Assembly (NCBI GenBank): GCA_964551015.1
Contig: CAZKBP010000042.1
Location: forward strand, 1-44,294
Source: CAZKBP01 sp964551015
Lineage (GTDB): Bacteria > Bacteroidota > Bacteroidia > Cytophagales > Microscillaceae
Reading direction: 5' to 3'
DNA length: 44,294 nucleotides
Below the pieces are notes generated by a model that was not told where the DNA came from, did no database searches, and saw only the letters and a program-made list of their open reading frames with translations. Position numbers and translations under genes: made by a program. Within the stretch, counting starts at the first letter, position 1, and each line of letters opens with the position of its first letter. This document shows, one piece after another, positions 7,291 to 15,600 of the stretch.

Positions 7291-9822
7291 TTAGAGTTCA
7301 AATCGAGCGGCTACGAACACCCCAAATTTCCGAATGTCTGGATTATCCAGATAGGTCAAGCGGTGCATAAAATTGACCTGAAAAAACTTGAAAATATTGC
7401 TAATGCCATAGCCCAATTCTACATAGGGGCGATCGTCAAAGCCTCTGGGTTGTTCAATGGGATCACCCATGGCGTTGGTGGCTGGGATTAAGTTTCTGTT
7501 CGCCTCTCGTAGATTCCCGTAGGCAATATTGGCGGCTAAGAAAGTACGCCATTTGAGTTTTTTTAACAAGGGAATATAATTGGTAATCAGACCGTTAAAA
7601 TTATGCTCCCAGTTGAGCGCCACGTGCTGATCACTTACAAACTCTAAGAAACTCATCAGGTTAAATCCATAAAAATTGTAAAAGAAGCCCGAATTACCCA
7701 AGTGCACTTCCAAGAGAGGATAGGGTAGGATAAAAGCCGTGTAGCCTGCCGAAAGGTTATAATAAGTACGCCCTAATGGCCCCAGACGCAGCTCTTGTTC
7801 TAGGGCGAGATTAAACTTATGATACTCAAAATCTCCCCCTAAGAAATTGTTGAGCCCCAAGGTGTAGCGGAAAGTGAGAATAGGCAATTTTTTGGTTCCT
7901 AAACTGAAGCGATTATTGCCCAAATAGAAGAAGCGTTCTCCCTTAGCTAGACGCGTCTCAAACAGCAGTTCGGTTGTGGTGAAATTACGCTCCAAGGGTG
8001 AAGACTCGACCGCTTCTGGCTCGGTTCGGTAGGCAAAGTGATCTCCAATTTGGGTATAGCGATTATTAATCAAGCTTACTTTTTGTGTAAAACCCCTTAC
8101 CACATCCGTTTGCACATAAAAGCTATTCTGCTCCTGATAAAAAGGCCCTCGGCTTTCTACATCAAAGAAATTGAGCGAAGCCAAATAAGCCCCGGGTACG
8201 GTAACGCCATTCGGATTGGCGGCAACTTGGTAAATATCTTCTCTGCGCTCGAGCCCCATTTCTGTCCACACCTTGCGAGAAGGAATATAACGGATACGGC
8301 CGGAGTACTTGAGTCTGCCATCTCTGGTTCCGTAGGCCAAATATCCTTTGAGTTCGAGCTTTCGGCTAAAAGTTTCATTCGTACGAGCACCCAGGCGAAA
8401 ACGCTGCCCTTCCACATTATTAAAGGCGTAGGTATAAATATAATTTCCAAAGTCAATGGGTCCCAAAGTGTAGTAGCCAGAGCTGACGATGGTGAGAATT
8501 TCCGAATAAGTCTTCACGATGGGTACTTGCTTGATGGTATCAATCAAAGCGTAAGTTTGAAGCTCGGAGGGACTGAGCGGATCGTGTCTTTTCTGTGCCC
8601 AATAATCTGGGGTGAAGCGGTCAGCGTCTGGCTCCACCTCCACGGGTTCCTTAAAAAAGCTCAGTGGATATTCTTTGCCCAGAGAAATATCTTGATTTGA
8701 AACATAGAATTTCAGAAGCACTCCTGCCGACTTATCTGTCAGCTCCGCTACATCAATGAGTACACGGGTTTTGGTTGGAATCCAAGGTCCTTGTTCGGTA
8801 GGGTTGAGTTCTTGTTGGATTTTAATTTTTTCTATAAAGTTGATATTGGCCTTTCTGCCGACTTTCACATCAATTTGCTTGAGGGCGTAGGTGGCTTTGT
8901 CAATCCAAATCACTCCCTCAAAAGAGAGGTCTTGCTCTCGCTTGGGATACACCTCAATTTTGTAGCAAAAGCGATCTCCGATATAGGAGCTATCTGCCAT
9001 ATAATAGTCATAGTAAAGTTTCCAGCCATCCGCCAAGGGGGATACAAAATCCTTGTCTAGGATCAGCATCCAATTCTTATAAAAATTATATTCCTGAAAA
9101 GAAGAACCAATGATCTGCGAAATAGGCGAATCCTCCGAAAAGCCCACTCCCTCGATCTTGGACTTGACTACATTTTCTTTGACCCGTTCGGGATCACGGC
9201 GATAATAATATTTGGAAATGGTTTCGGATAGGAAGAGAGGAATGAGCGGCTGACCATCCTCACCCGTGAGCCCCCCCACGCTATCAATGGCTTCTTGTAC
9301 TTTACGGATGATTTTTCTTTTGCCAAAACGCTCGCTTACATTATCAATGTCAAACTCTACTTTAGTGTAGCTTTCGTATTCGTAGTTAGCGATTTGTCTT
9401 TTGTCGTTTTTGTTTTTATTGGCAAGCACCTGACGCATAATAGGATAGGAGGGGTCTTCGCCTGCTTTAATGACGATTTCGTCGAGGCTTTGACTTTGAC
9501 TTTTTATCTGGAAGTTCAGGATAAAAACGGCTCCTTCTTTTTGGTCAGGGTTTATCAGTTTTAATCTTTTTTGATAGCCGATGTAAGATACCACGATAGA
9601 GTCTTTGATATCTTCCAAAGTCAGGGTGTAGTATCCGTCAAAATCTGTAGTAGTTCCTTTTTGGGGATTACTTTTGGGGTAAACATTCCCGAAAGGGATG
9701 GCTTCTGCGGTTTCGGCATCGATTACTTTTCCTTTAATAGTGTAAGTCTGAGCCGAAGCGAAGTAGAGACTCAGCAAAAAGAAAAGGAGTAGAAGCGATA
9801 TATGTTTGATCAAAGGTTTCAA
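7291..9822 (-). CDS. DUF5686 protein with carboxypeptidase-regulatory-like domain
   Basis: An 843-residue envelope protein of a family common in Bacteroidota. Signal peptide at residues 1-25 (ending LYFASAQ), then a carboxypeptidase-regulatory-like beta-sandwich (about 27-110, TIKGKVIDAETAEAIPFGNVYPK to VVSYIGYQ), then the DUF5686 region to the C-terminus with the typical opening AYPIMRQVLANKNKND-like stretch at about 128-145 and KVEFDIDNV. The C-terminal third alternates polar and aromatic residues and ends in aromatic FVAARFEL, consistent with an outer membrane beta-barrel. The function of the family is not established. It is monocistronic as far as I can see and converges with the lipoprotein gene, leaving a 15-base gap. 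Confidence 0.9.
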   Translation of the reverse strand: MKPLIKHISLLLLFFLLSLYFASAQTYTIKGKVIDAETAEAIPFGNVYPKSNPQKGTTTDFDGYYTLTLEDIKDSIVVSYIGYQKRLKLINPDQKEGAVFILNFQIKSQSQSLDEIVIKAGEDPSYPIMRQVLANKNKNDKRQIANYEYESYTKVEFDIDNVSERFGKRKIIRKVQEAIDSVGGLTGEDGQPLIPLFLSETISKYYYRRDPERVKENVVKSKIEGVGFSEDSPISQIIGSSFQEYNFYKNWMLILDKDFVSPLADGWKLYYDYYMADSSYIGDRFCYKIEVYPKREQDLSFEGVIWIDKATYALKQIDVKVGRKANINFIEKIKIQQELNPTEQGPWIPTKTRVLIDVAELTDKSAGVLLKFYVSNQDISLGKEYPLSFFKEPVEVEPDADRFTPDYWAQKRHDPLSPSELQTYALIDTIKQVPIVKTYSEILTIVSSGYYTLGPIDFGNYIYTYAFNNVEGQRFRLGARTNETFSRKLELKGYLAYGTRDGRLKYSGRIRYIPSRKVWTEMGLERREDIYQVAANPNGVTVPGAYLASLNFFDVESRGPFYQEQNSFYVQTDVVRGFTQKVSLINNRYTQIGDHFAYRTEPEAVESSPLERNFTTTELLFETRLAKGERFFYLGNNRFSLGTKKLPILTFRYTLGLNNFLGGDFEYHKFNLALEQELRLGPLGRTYYNLSAGYTAFILPYPLLEVHLGNSGFFYNFYGFNLMSFLEFVSDQHVALNWEHNFNGLITNYIPLLKKLKWRTFLAANIAYGNLREANRNLIPATNAMGDPIEQPRGFDDRPYVELGYGISNIFKFFQVNFMHRLTYLDNPDIRKFGVFVAARFEL

Positions 9823-10236
9823 GTTTCCTGTCAGATAATTTTTAACTAAGATCTCGCTTACGTAAGATCATACGTAGAATGTTTTAAAAAGATAATAGTT
9901 TAAGAAAGGTTGGAGGATAAATTCATTTGGGCTGTGCGTAATAGATTAATTAGAAAGAGATCAATTCCTTTCAGGTTTATACCTACGCTTTAGTAGCAAT
10001 GCTAGATAAATTCTCTATAAAAAACAAACATTTATGAGAATGCCTTGATTAATACCAAAAAAGCTTGATATAAAGCTATTTCTTTCTTTTTAAAGCAAAT
10101 ATTCTATTGATAAGACAAGAAAAAATGAATGCGGGTTGCCTGCCAATTTGAATCTTTTCGGGCATAAAATGCCGAAAAATGATTTTTGACTTGTACGGGA
10201 ATTTCTCACAAATTAAAGACCATAAAAAACAAAAAA
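9823..10236. other. Intergenic region between divergent genes
   Basis: A 414-base AT-rich region between the divergently read DUF5686 gene and the cyclotransferase-like gene. I see no open frame with coding character and no exact TAnnTTTG box. It presumably carries both promoters. Confidence 0.5.
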
Positions 10237-10590
10237 ATGCCCCTTGTATTCGTTTATGGTACACTCCGTCAGGGAGAGCATCATCATGATCTGCTAAATG
10301 AAGCTCGCTTGATTTACACGGATTACCGCATCCAAGGTTATGAACTCAGATTGAGCCGAGCTTATTATCCTTATGCTTTTCAAAATCCAACTAGTGAGAT
10401 CACAGGGGAGGTGTACGAGGTGAGCCAAGCGATGCTAGAGAACAAGTTAGATGTATTAGAAGACACGGCCTCGGGCTACTACGTGCGTCATTATGATCCT
10501 GATTACGAGTTTTATATTTATCTCAAAGCTCAAGATGATCGGGAACAATATCCGCTAATTAGGTCAGGGGATTGGTTGAAGAGGGGGTAA
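10237..10590 (+). CDS. Gamma-glutamylcyclotransferase-like (AIG2-like) protein
   Basis: A 117-residue cytoplasmic protein of the GGCT-like fold. The diagnostic opening VFVYGTLRQGEHHH (residues 4-17) forms the substrate pocket, and LDVLEDTASGYYVRHY (71-86) carries the expected catalytic acid, Glu75, followed by the Y-x-R motif. Family members cyclise gamma-glutamyl peptides or amines to 5-oxoproline; the substrate here is unknown. I start at the ATG at 10237 because the reading frame before it opens only with a TTG (10186) and encodes a Lys/Thr stretch with no homology to the family. The gene stands alone. Downstream lies the palindrome-rich toxin remnant. Confidence 0.88.
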   Translation: MPLVFVYGTLRQGEHHHDLLNEARLIYTDYRIQGYELRLSRAYYPYAFQNPTSEITGEVYEVSQAMLENKLDVLEDTASGYYVRHYDPDYEFYIYLKAQDDREQYPLIRSGDWLKRG

Positions 10591-10639
10591 ATTAGCATAA
10601 CTCTGCTAAGTTTCCCAACTTAGCACGGAGGGTATGTGT

Positions 10640-10655
10640 CAAGATTCCTATCTTG
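10640..10655. repeat. Short palindrome
   Basis: Arms CAAGAT and ATCTTG flank a TCCT loop. The core is related to the larger hairpin 10 bases further on, suggesting a small repeated palindromic element in this decayed region. Confidence 0.5.
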
Positions 10656-10665
10656 CTTGTATGGA

Positions 10666-10689
10666 CTGCGAAGATAGGCATCTTCGCAG
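10666..10689. repeat. Perfect 10-bp inverted repeat
   Basis: Arm CTGCGAAGAT (10666-10675) and its exact reverse complement (10680-10689) flank a 4-base loop. A half-copy (AATCTTCGCAGAT) recurs at 10728-10740. The palindrome sits just beyond the decayed toxin gene and looks like a REP-type element or a rearrangement junction. Confidence 0.6.
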
Positions 10690-10694
10690 AGATT

Positions 10695-10779
10695 CCCCGA
10701 AAAGCTATTCTAAAATATCCAGATGGGAATCTTCGCAGATATAATTACTTCTCCGAAAAGCTGTTCTAAAATATCCAGA
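10695..10779. repeat. Tandem duplication inside toxin remnant
   Basis: Bases 10695-10723 and 10751-10779 agree at 27 of 29 positions with an offset of 56 bases. The unit extends, with small indels, to the TCTTCGCAGA motif on the left. The duplicated stretch is the part of the toxin gene coding for LDILEQLFGE. Confidence 0.65.
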
Positions 10780-10832
10780 AGCTCTAGTTGTATTAAATTA
10801 GTAATAGGGGAAGCATCGCTGATGATGAGCAT
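10710..10832 (-). pseudogene. Truncated DUF3368-like PIN toxin
   Basis: Reading on from the antitoxin gene after a one-base gap, an ATG opens a frame whose product begins MLIISDASPITNLIQLELLD and continues ILEQLFGEVII. This matches the N-terminus of DUF3368/PIN-type ribonuclease toxins, including the first PIN aspartate (SDASP). After about 31 codons the match ends; a few unrelated codons lead to TAG. The lost part includes the remaining acidic active-site residues, so no working nuclease can be made. Past the break the DNA repeats the 5' end of the gene in tandem and then runs into palindromes. This is a broken gene, too short to be found as an ordinary open frame. Confidence 0.7.
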
Positions 10833-10833
10833 T

Positions 10834-11076
10834 TTATTCCAAAAGGTTTAGATTTTGTAAGTCGGTTTCTAAGTCGTTCACATCATATTTGAATAGCACT
10901 TCTCGTTTTGCCATTTCTTTTTGAAATTGGATTTGAGTCAGCCCTGCCAATTTTTTTGCTTGACCTATGGTGATTCTTTCTTTATCGTATAGATACACGG
11001 CAAAATCAATCATCAATTCGGAGGGTGATAAGCGCAGCTCTTCTAAAAAATCTCCTGTGATAATTAAATCTTTCAT
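10834..11076 (-). CDS. UPF0175 family protein, orphaned antitoxin
   Basis: An 80-residue protein of the UPF0175 family. The family pattern is complete: LRLSPSELMIDFAVYLYDKERITIGQAKKLAGLTQIQFQKEMAKR, a helix-turn-helix-like region at about residues 15-59. UPF0175 proteins are typically encoded directly upstream of a DUF3368/PIN protein and are regarded as antitoxins. Here the partner gene follows after one base but is broken (10710-10832). The antitoxin itself looks intact, so it is probably a relic of an inactivated type II module or may still bind DNA or a toxin encoded elsewhere. Confidence 0.85.
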   Translation of the reverse strand: MKDLIITGDFLEELRLSPSELMIDFAVYLYDKERITIGQAKKLAGLTQIQFQKEMAKREVLFKYDVNDLETDLQNLNLLE

Positions 11077-11238
11077 ATTTAAGCGTATTGTTCCGACTAA
11101 AAATACTATTTTCTAGGTTAGAATCACAAGCTAGTTTTTGCTGTTACGTTCAATAGTTTAGTATTTGTACGACAGCTTCGTTCTCGTTCCCCTTATCTTT
11201 TCTTAGATTTTAGATTCATAAGGCTAATAAGCCCCAGT

Positions 11239-11260
11239 CCCCCAAACTGGAGTTTGGGGG
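11239..11260. repeat. Perfect palindrome at the stop codon of parC
   Basis: Arm CCCCCAAACT (11239-11248), 2-base centre, and exact reverse complement (11251-11260). On the minus strand it begins right after the TAG stop of the topoisomerase gene. There is no T-run after it, so it is a poor terminator by itself and more like a mobile palindromic repeat. Confidence 0.65.
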
Positions 11261-13285
11261 CTACTCTTCCTCATCATTCTTCTGGCCATTCCCGCCAAAC
11301 AAGTCTGGATTTTTAAGGGCTTCTTTGGTAGCCCCTGCGTTGTAGTCAATCCGGCGCACGGGATATTTGGTGAGGATATTGCCTGCGGCGGTTTTGCCCT
11401 TGATGTCAATATCGGCAAAATTGTATTCAAATACCTTATTGCGAGCCTTGGAGTTTTTGGAAAGCTTCACGGTGATGACCTCGGTTTGCTCTTTGGGGTT
11501 GGCGGTGAAGTAGAGCACCTGAGAGCCGTCGCTGCCCTTGGTGAGGTCATATTCACGATCGCGGATCATGGCCTCCACTTTAAAGCGTTTGACCATCGTG
11601 TTGCCCGTCTTGCCGTCGCGGTAGGCTACGTTGTAAGCCGTATTTTTGGCATCTTCATTAAAGACGGCGATATGGATAATATCTTTGCCCACGTAGACTT
11701 TTTCGTCAATGGTTTTGAGGTAATATTTGCCATCTCGGGTAAAAGCGATGATGTCGTCAATATCCGAGCAATCGCATACGTATTCGGTATCCTCGTCTTT
11801 TTTGAGGCCGTAACCCATGAAACCATCTTTGGCATTGACATAGAGTTTCTCATTACTGAGGGCTACTTCTCGGGCTTTGATGGTATCAAATTCGGCAATT
11901 TCAGTTTTGCGCTCGCGTCCTTCGCCGTACTTTTTGAGTAAATTTTCGTAATAGCGAATGGCGTAGCGCGTGAGGTTACGGAGGCTCTTTTCTACCTGTG
12001 CCAGGTCTTTTTCCCAGCCTTTCATCAGCTCATCGGCTTTGAAAGAATCATATTTGGAAATTCGCTTGATCTTGATTTCGGTCAGGCGGATGATATCATC
12101 GCGGGTAATTTCTCGGTAAAATTGCTCCTTATAAGGCTCCAAACCTTGGTCAATGGTAGTCAACACTTCTTCCCAGGAGGTACATTCTTCTATATCACGA
12201 TAAATGCGATTCTCAATAAATATTTTCTCCAAAGAGCCATACAAGATTTTCTCGAGTAGCTCTTGCTTTTTGATTTCAAGCTCTTGACGGAGTAATTCTA
12301 AGGTCTGGTCAGTGCAGATTTTCAGAAGCTCGTTTACATCTAAGAATTGTGGCTTATCATCTACGATGACACAGGCACTCGGCGAGATACTGACCTCACA
12401 ATTTGTAAAAGCATAGAGGGCATCGATGGTGGTTTCGGCGTCCATACCCGAGCCAAGCTCTACTTCTATTTCTACTTCGGCGGCGGTATTATCGGTTACT
12501 TTTTTGATCTTGATTTTGCCCTGGTCATTGGCCTTGAGGATAGATTCAGTAACCTGTGCGGTATTGGTGCCATAAGGTACATCCTTGATAATCAGTTTTT
12601 TCTTAGAAACCTGCTCGATGTGGGAGCGCACGCGGATTTTGCCTCCTCGTTGTCCACCTTTGTACTGGGTTACATCGATCATCCCGCCCGTGTGAAAGTC
12701 GGGGACGATGTTGGTTTTTTTATTTCGCAAGATGTCAATAGAAGCCTCGATGAGTTCACAGAAATTATGGGGCATGATCTTGGTAGCCAAGCCCACAGCG
12801 ATACCTTCGGTACCCAAAGCCAAGAGTAGAGGAAATTTGACGGGGAGGGTGATGGGTTCTTTCTTGCGGCCATCGTAAGACTTTTGCCACTGAGTCGTTT
12901 GGGCATTAAAAACCACCTCCAAAGCAAACTTGGATAAGCGTGCCTCAATATAGCGAGGAGCCGCGGAGGGGTCGCCGGTGTTGATGTCGCCCCAATTGCC
13001 TTGGGTGTCGATGAGTATATTTTTTTGCCCCATATTGACCAGCGCATCCCCAATAGAAGCATCACCGTGGGGGTGGTACTGCATGGCTTGCCCGATCACG
13101 TTGGCTACTTTGTGGTAGCGACCATCGTCCATTTGTCGGAGGGCGTGGAGGATACGGCGTTGTACGGGTTTGAGGCCGTCATTGATATGAGGAACGGCTC
13201 GTTCTAAAATTACGTAAGAGGCGTAATCTAAGAACCAGTTTTCATACACTTCGGCAATCGTGGTTTTATTTTCTTTCGCTTCCAT
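11261..13285 (-). CDS. parC: DNA topoisomerase IV subunit A (ParC-type), short C-terminal domain
   Basis: Type IIA topoisomerase DNA-breaking subunit, which with ParE decatenates daughter chromosomes. The 674-residue product has the breakage-reunion domain at about 15-470: WFLDYASYVILERAVPHIND, the QYHPHGDAS stretch (69-77), and the active-site tyrosine in AAPRYIEARL (Tyr112). The wording matches the Bacteroidota ParC type rather than GyrA, and the GyrA-box of gyrases is absent. The C-terminal part (about 470-655) carries the beta-pinwheel start, including YVCDCSDIDDIIAF and EYDLTKGSDGSQVLYFTAN, but stops soon after ILTKYPVRRID; related proteins as I recall run on for some 150-200 residues. 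parE is not adjacent. A TAnnTTTG box lies 38 bases before the ATG. Confidence 0.92.
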   Translation of the reverse strand: MEAKENKTTIAEVYENWFLDYASYVILERAVPHINDGLKPVQRRILHALRQMDDGRYHKVANVIGQAMQYHPHGDASIGDALVNMGQKNILIDTQGNWGDINTGDPSAAPRYIEARLSKFALEVVFNAQTTQWQKSYDGRKKEPITLPVKFPLLLALGTEGIAVGLATKIMPHNFCELIEASIDILRNKKTNIVPDFHTGGMIDVTQYKGGQRGGKIRVRSHIEQVSKKKLIIKDVPYGTNTAQVTESILKANDQGKIKIKKVTDNTAAEVEIEVELGSGMDAETTIDALYAFTNCEVSISPSACVIVDDKPQFLDVNELLKICTDQTLELLRQELEIKKQELLEKILYGSLEKIFIENRIYRDIEECTSWEEVLTTIDQGLEPYKEQFYREITRDDIIRLTEIKIKRISKYDSFKADELMKGWEKDLAQVEKSLRNLTRYAIRYYENLLKKYGEGRERKTEIAEFDTIKAREVALSNEKLYVNAKDGFMGYGLKKDEDTEYVCDCSDIDDIIAFTRDGKYYLKTIDEKVYVGKDIIHIAVFNEDAKNTAYNVAYRDGKTGNTMVKRFKVEAMIRDREYDLTKGSDGSQVLYFTANPKEQTEVITVKLSKNSKARNKVFEYNFADIDIKGKTAAGNILTKYPVRRIDYNAGATKEALKNPDLFGGNGQKNDEEE

Positions 13286-13322
13286 AAAATTGATCTACCC
13301 TTCTGATGATTCAAGAAGAGCA

Positions 13323-13330
13323 CAAAATTA
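13323..13330 (-). promoter_or_regulatory. Putative parC promoter, -7 box
   Basis: Minus-strand TAATTTTG fits TAnnTTTG exactly and lies about 38 bases before the parC start, the same distance as the gltX box. A -33 element is not evident. Confidence 0.4.
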
Positions 13331-13421
13331 GAAGAAATATTCAAAAAATGTCCAGCGTTATATGCTCATAATTTAAGCAATTGCTAAATTAATGTATATT
13401 TCTGGTAAATGCTAATTTAAC

Positions 13422-13458
13422 CAAAAGAAAAGCCACTCTCTACAATAGAAAGTGGCTT
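13422..13458 (-). terminator. Intrinsic terminator of the porin-like gene
   Basis: On the minus strand an imperfect stem (arms 13447-13458 and 13430-13441, AAGCCACT pairing with AGTGGCTT plus TCT/AGA) is followed by TTTTCTTTT. It starts about 20 bases after the stop codon of the gene at 13480. Confidence 0.75.
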
Positions 13459-13479
13459 ATGCCAATGAAATCCTATTCA

Positions 13480-14118
13480 TTAAAATAATTTATAACCCAG
13501 CGTGAGTTGGAGAGCCGAGAGCTTCAAGTTGTTGTCAACGGGATTACCGGCAAGGTCTGTAAATTCTCCTTCAAATACATTAGTAAAACCGTGCTGATAA
13601 CGTAGGTCAATGTTAAATTTGGAAATATCCACTCCGACTCCAGCTTGTAAACCAATCTGAAAGTTATTGACCAATTCTAAATCTTTGAGGTCTATTTCCC
13701 CATCCGAATCCTCAGTTTTGGCACTCAATACGGTAGTAAAAACTGGACCAAGGTTGAAGCGTAGTCCCAAGGGGCCAAGTCCAAAACGCTGTCCTAGCAA
13801 GATGGGAATATCCAGGTTGGTTTGTCTCAGTTCACCTTCTTCACCATCTGGCTCCAGAAGAAAATTCGCTCCCGTTTGAGAGATGACAGCTTCGGGCTGT
13901 ACGTACAATCCAATCAAAGGAATTTTTATTCTGGCCCAAGCACCGCCCACGAAACCAAAGCGTTGGCCGTCGTTTTCGCTCCCGTCGGGTACGTTTCGTG
14001 CCCAAGAGGCATTGGCTCCGGCCTTCAGACCAAAGTCGATAAAGGGTACATCTTGCGCCGAAGCTAATTGCACGACGGAGACTAGCATCAAAAGTAAGAT
14101 TAGTTTTTTCATATACAT
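13480..14118 (-). CDS. Porin family / outer membrane beta-barrel protein
   Basis: A 212-residue protein with a clear signal peptide (KKLILLLMLVSVVQLASAQ) and a mature part of eight or so amphipathic strands: FGLKAGANASWA at the start, PLIGLYVQPEAVISQTGANF, FGLGPLGLRFNLGPVFTTVL, GLQAGVGVDISKFNIDLRYQHG, and the closing ALQLTLGYKLF with aromatic C-terminal residue. This is the OMP_b-brl_2 (PorT-like) type common in Bacteroidota. Such proteins are small outer membrane barrels of mostly unknown role. Either ATG (14118 or 14112, giving MKK) could be the start; the second gives the more standard signal peptide. It has its own terminator and a candidate promoter about 90 bases upstream. Confidence 0.85.
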   Translation of the reverse strand: MYMKKLILLLMLVSVVQLASAQDVPFIDFGLKAGANASWARNVPDGSENDGQRFGFVGGAWARIKIPLIGLYVQPEAVISQTGANFLLEPDGEEGELRQTNLDIPILLGQRFGLGPLGLRFNLGPVFTTVLSAKTEDSDGEIDLKDLELVNNFQIGLQAGVGVDISKFNIDLRYQHGFTNVFEGEFTDLAGNPVDNNLKLSALQLTLGYKLF

Positions 14119-14203
14119 TTTCGGTTTAGTTTGGATGAGCGTCTTTTGAAAAGGCTCGATTGCCTTGTATCAATTGACATTCCAAAGAACGATTTTCCTT
14201 CCT

Positions 14204-14211
14204 CAAAATTA
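14204..14211 (-). promoter_or_regulatory. Putative promoter of the porin-like gene, -7 box
   Basis: Minus-strand TAATTTTG fits TAnnTTTG, giving a leader of about 85-90 bases. No clear -33 element. Confidence 0.35.
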
Positions 14212-14385
14212 CTTTTCTGGCTTAAATGTAATTTTTAGTACAAGAATCGTTAAACAATAGACAAGCTTTCGCCTCGAATCGTTGTCTAGGTCGTAAAAAT
14301 TGTTGTAGGCTATATTTTTACATGGGTCTATGGCTAAATGGCGTGAGGGTTATTTAAAATGGACAATTCAACAATATCTCATCTT

Positions 14386-15591
14386 ATGAAACATTTGCTC
14401 TCTTTTAGTTTTTCGCTGCTCATTGGGTTGAATATGTTATCTGCTCAGGATGCGCTCTATTTTTTCAAAATAGGAAGCCGTCATTTGGTCGGGCATCAGT
14501 ATGAAAAGGCTTTAGAGTTTTTTGATAAGGGCTTGGAAATAGATAAATACAACGCCAAAGCCTACGGCAGCCGAGGTTTAGCCAAAGCAGGATTGGGAGA
14601 TTTCAAAGGGGCAATCCAAGATTATACTTACGCCCTAGAGCTGAACCCCAACGATGCCAAGGCTTTCTTTTATCGGGCTTTGGCTTTTTTGGGAATGGAA
14701 AATCAGAAGGCGGCACTCTATGATTTAGACCAAGCGATTCGTCTCGATCCTACTTTTGCCAATGCCTATTATCGTCGGGCTTTGATTCTCTACGAGCAGG
14801 GGGATTACCGAACGGCCTTAGCTGATTTGAATAAAACACTGAGCTACAAGCCTCAAGATGGAGAAGCTTACAACAATCGGGGAGTAGTGAGAGATCAACT
14901 AGGAAATTATCAGGAAGCCATTGATGATTATAATAAGGCCATAGAAATTAATCCACAAGATGCTAAAGCTTATTATAATAGAGGCTTGGCTCATAAAAAT
15001 ATCAAAGCTTACCCAATGGCTCTCGAAGATTTTAATCAAGCTCTTGAATTAGGAGGCATTGATCTCAGCGAAATTTACGCGCATCGAGGTTTTGTGAAGA
15101 GTGCCTTGGGAGACAGCCCCGGAGCAATGGCTGATTATGACCAGGCACTCACTGAGAATCCCGAAGATGCCGTGGCCTATCACAATCGTGGTCTGGAAAA
15201 AGTAAAGCAGGAAAAATTTTCGGAGGCAGTGGAGGATTTTCAAAAGGCCATTCAGTTGAATTCTCAATACGAAGGAGCTTATTTTAACCTGGCCTTAGTG
15301 TTCATCGAGCAGGAAAAATACTTGGAAGCGTTGAAGAATTTAGATCAAGTCATTCAACTCAATCCACGCAGGGCTAAAGCGTTTTTTATGCGGGCGAATA
15401 TGAAAGGCACGCAGGAGGATTGGAAAGGCGCGATTCAGGACTATAGTAAGGCCATTCAGCTAGAGCCTGATTACACCGAGGCTTATCTCAATCGTGGGAG
15501 CATCCGTTTCAAGATTGGAGAGGAAGAAAAAGCCAATGAAGATTGGGAAAAAGCTTCTCAGCTTGCCGAAGCAGCCGAGAAGCGTGAATAA
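14386..15591 (+). CDS. Secreted TPR-repeat protein
   Basis: An approximately 400-residue protein made almost entirely of tetratricopeptide repeats behind a signal peptide (MKHLLSFSFSLLIGLNMLSAQ). I count about eleven 34-residue units, each with the W/Y-x-x-RG pattern and a closing A-x-x-L-x-P, such as AYNNRGVVRDQLGNYQEAI and AYYNRGLAHKNIKAYPMAL. TPR arrays bind peptides or proteins and serve as scaffolds; the partner is not evident. The repeats are closely alike, typical of the TPR_1/TPR_11 regular type. An in-frame ATG at 14359 would add nine residues; I prefer 14386 because it gives a compact signal peptide. The gene converges on the LolA-like gene with nine bases between the stop codons. 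Confidence 0.88.
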   Translation: MKHLLSFSFSLLIGLNMLSAQDALYFFKIGSRHLVGHQYEKALEFFDKGLEIDKYNAKAYGSRGLAKAGLGDFKGAIQDYTYALELNPNDAKAFFYRALAFLGMENQKAALYDLDQAIRLDPTFANAYYRRALILYEQGDYRTALADLNKTLSYKPQDGEAYNNRGVVRDQLGNYQEAIDDYNKAIEINPQDAKAYYNRGLAHKNIKAYPMALEDFNQALELGGIDLSEIYAHRGFVKSALGDSPGAMADYDQALTENPEDAVAYHNRGLEKVKQEKFSEAVEDFQKAIQLNSQYEGAYFNLALVFIEQEKYLEALKNLDQVIQLNPRRAKAFFMRANMKGTQEDWKGAIQDYSKAIQLEPDYTEAYLNRGSIRFKIGEEEKANEDWEKASQLAEAAEKRE

Positions 15592-15600
15592 TGTGAAAGC

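Noticed and set aside
11224..11430. Minus-strand frame overlapping the end of parC and its palindrome
   Set aside because: It is a shadow of parC in another frame; checked because a frameshift might have continued the protein, but its residues do not resemble the missing pinwheel blades.
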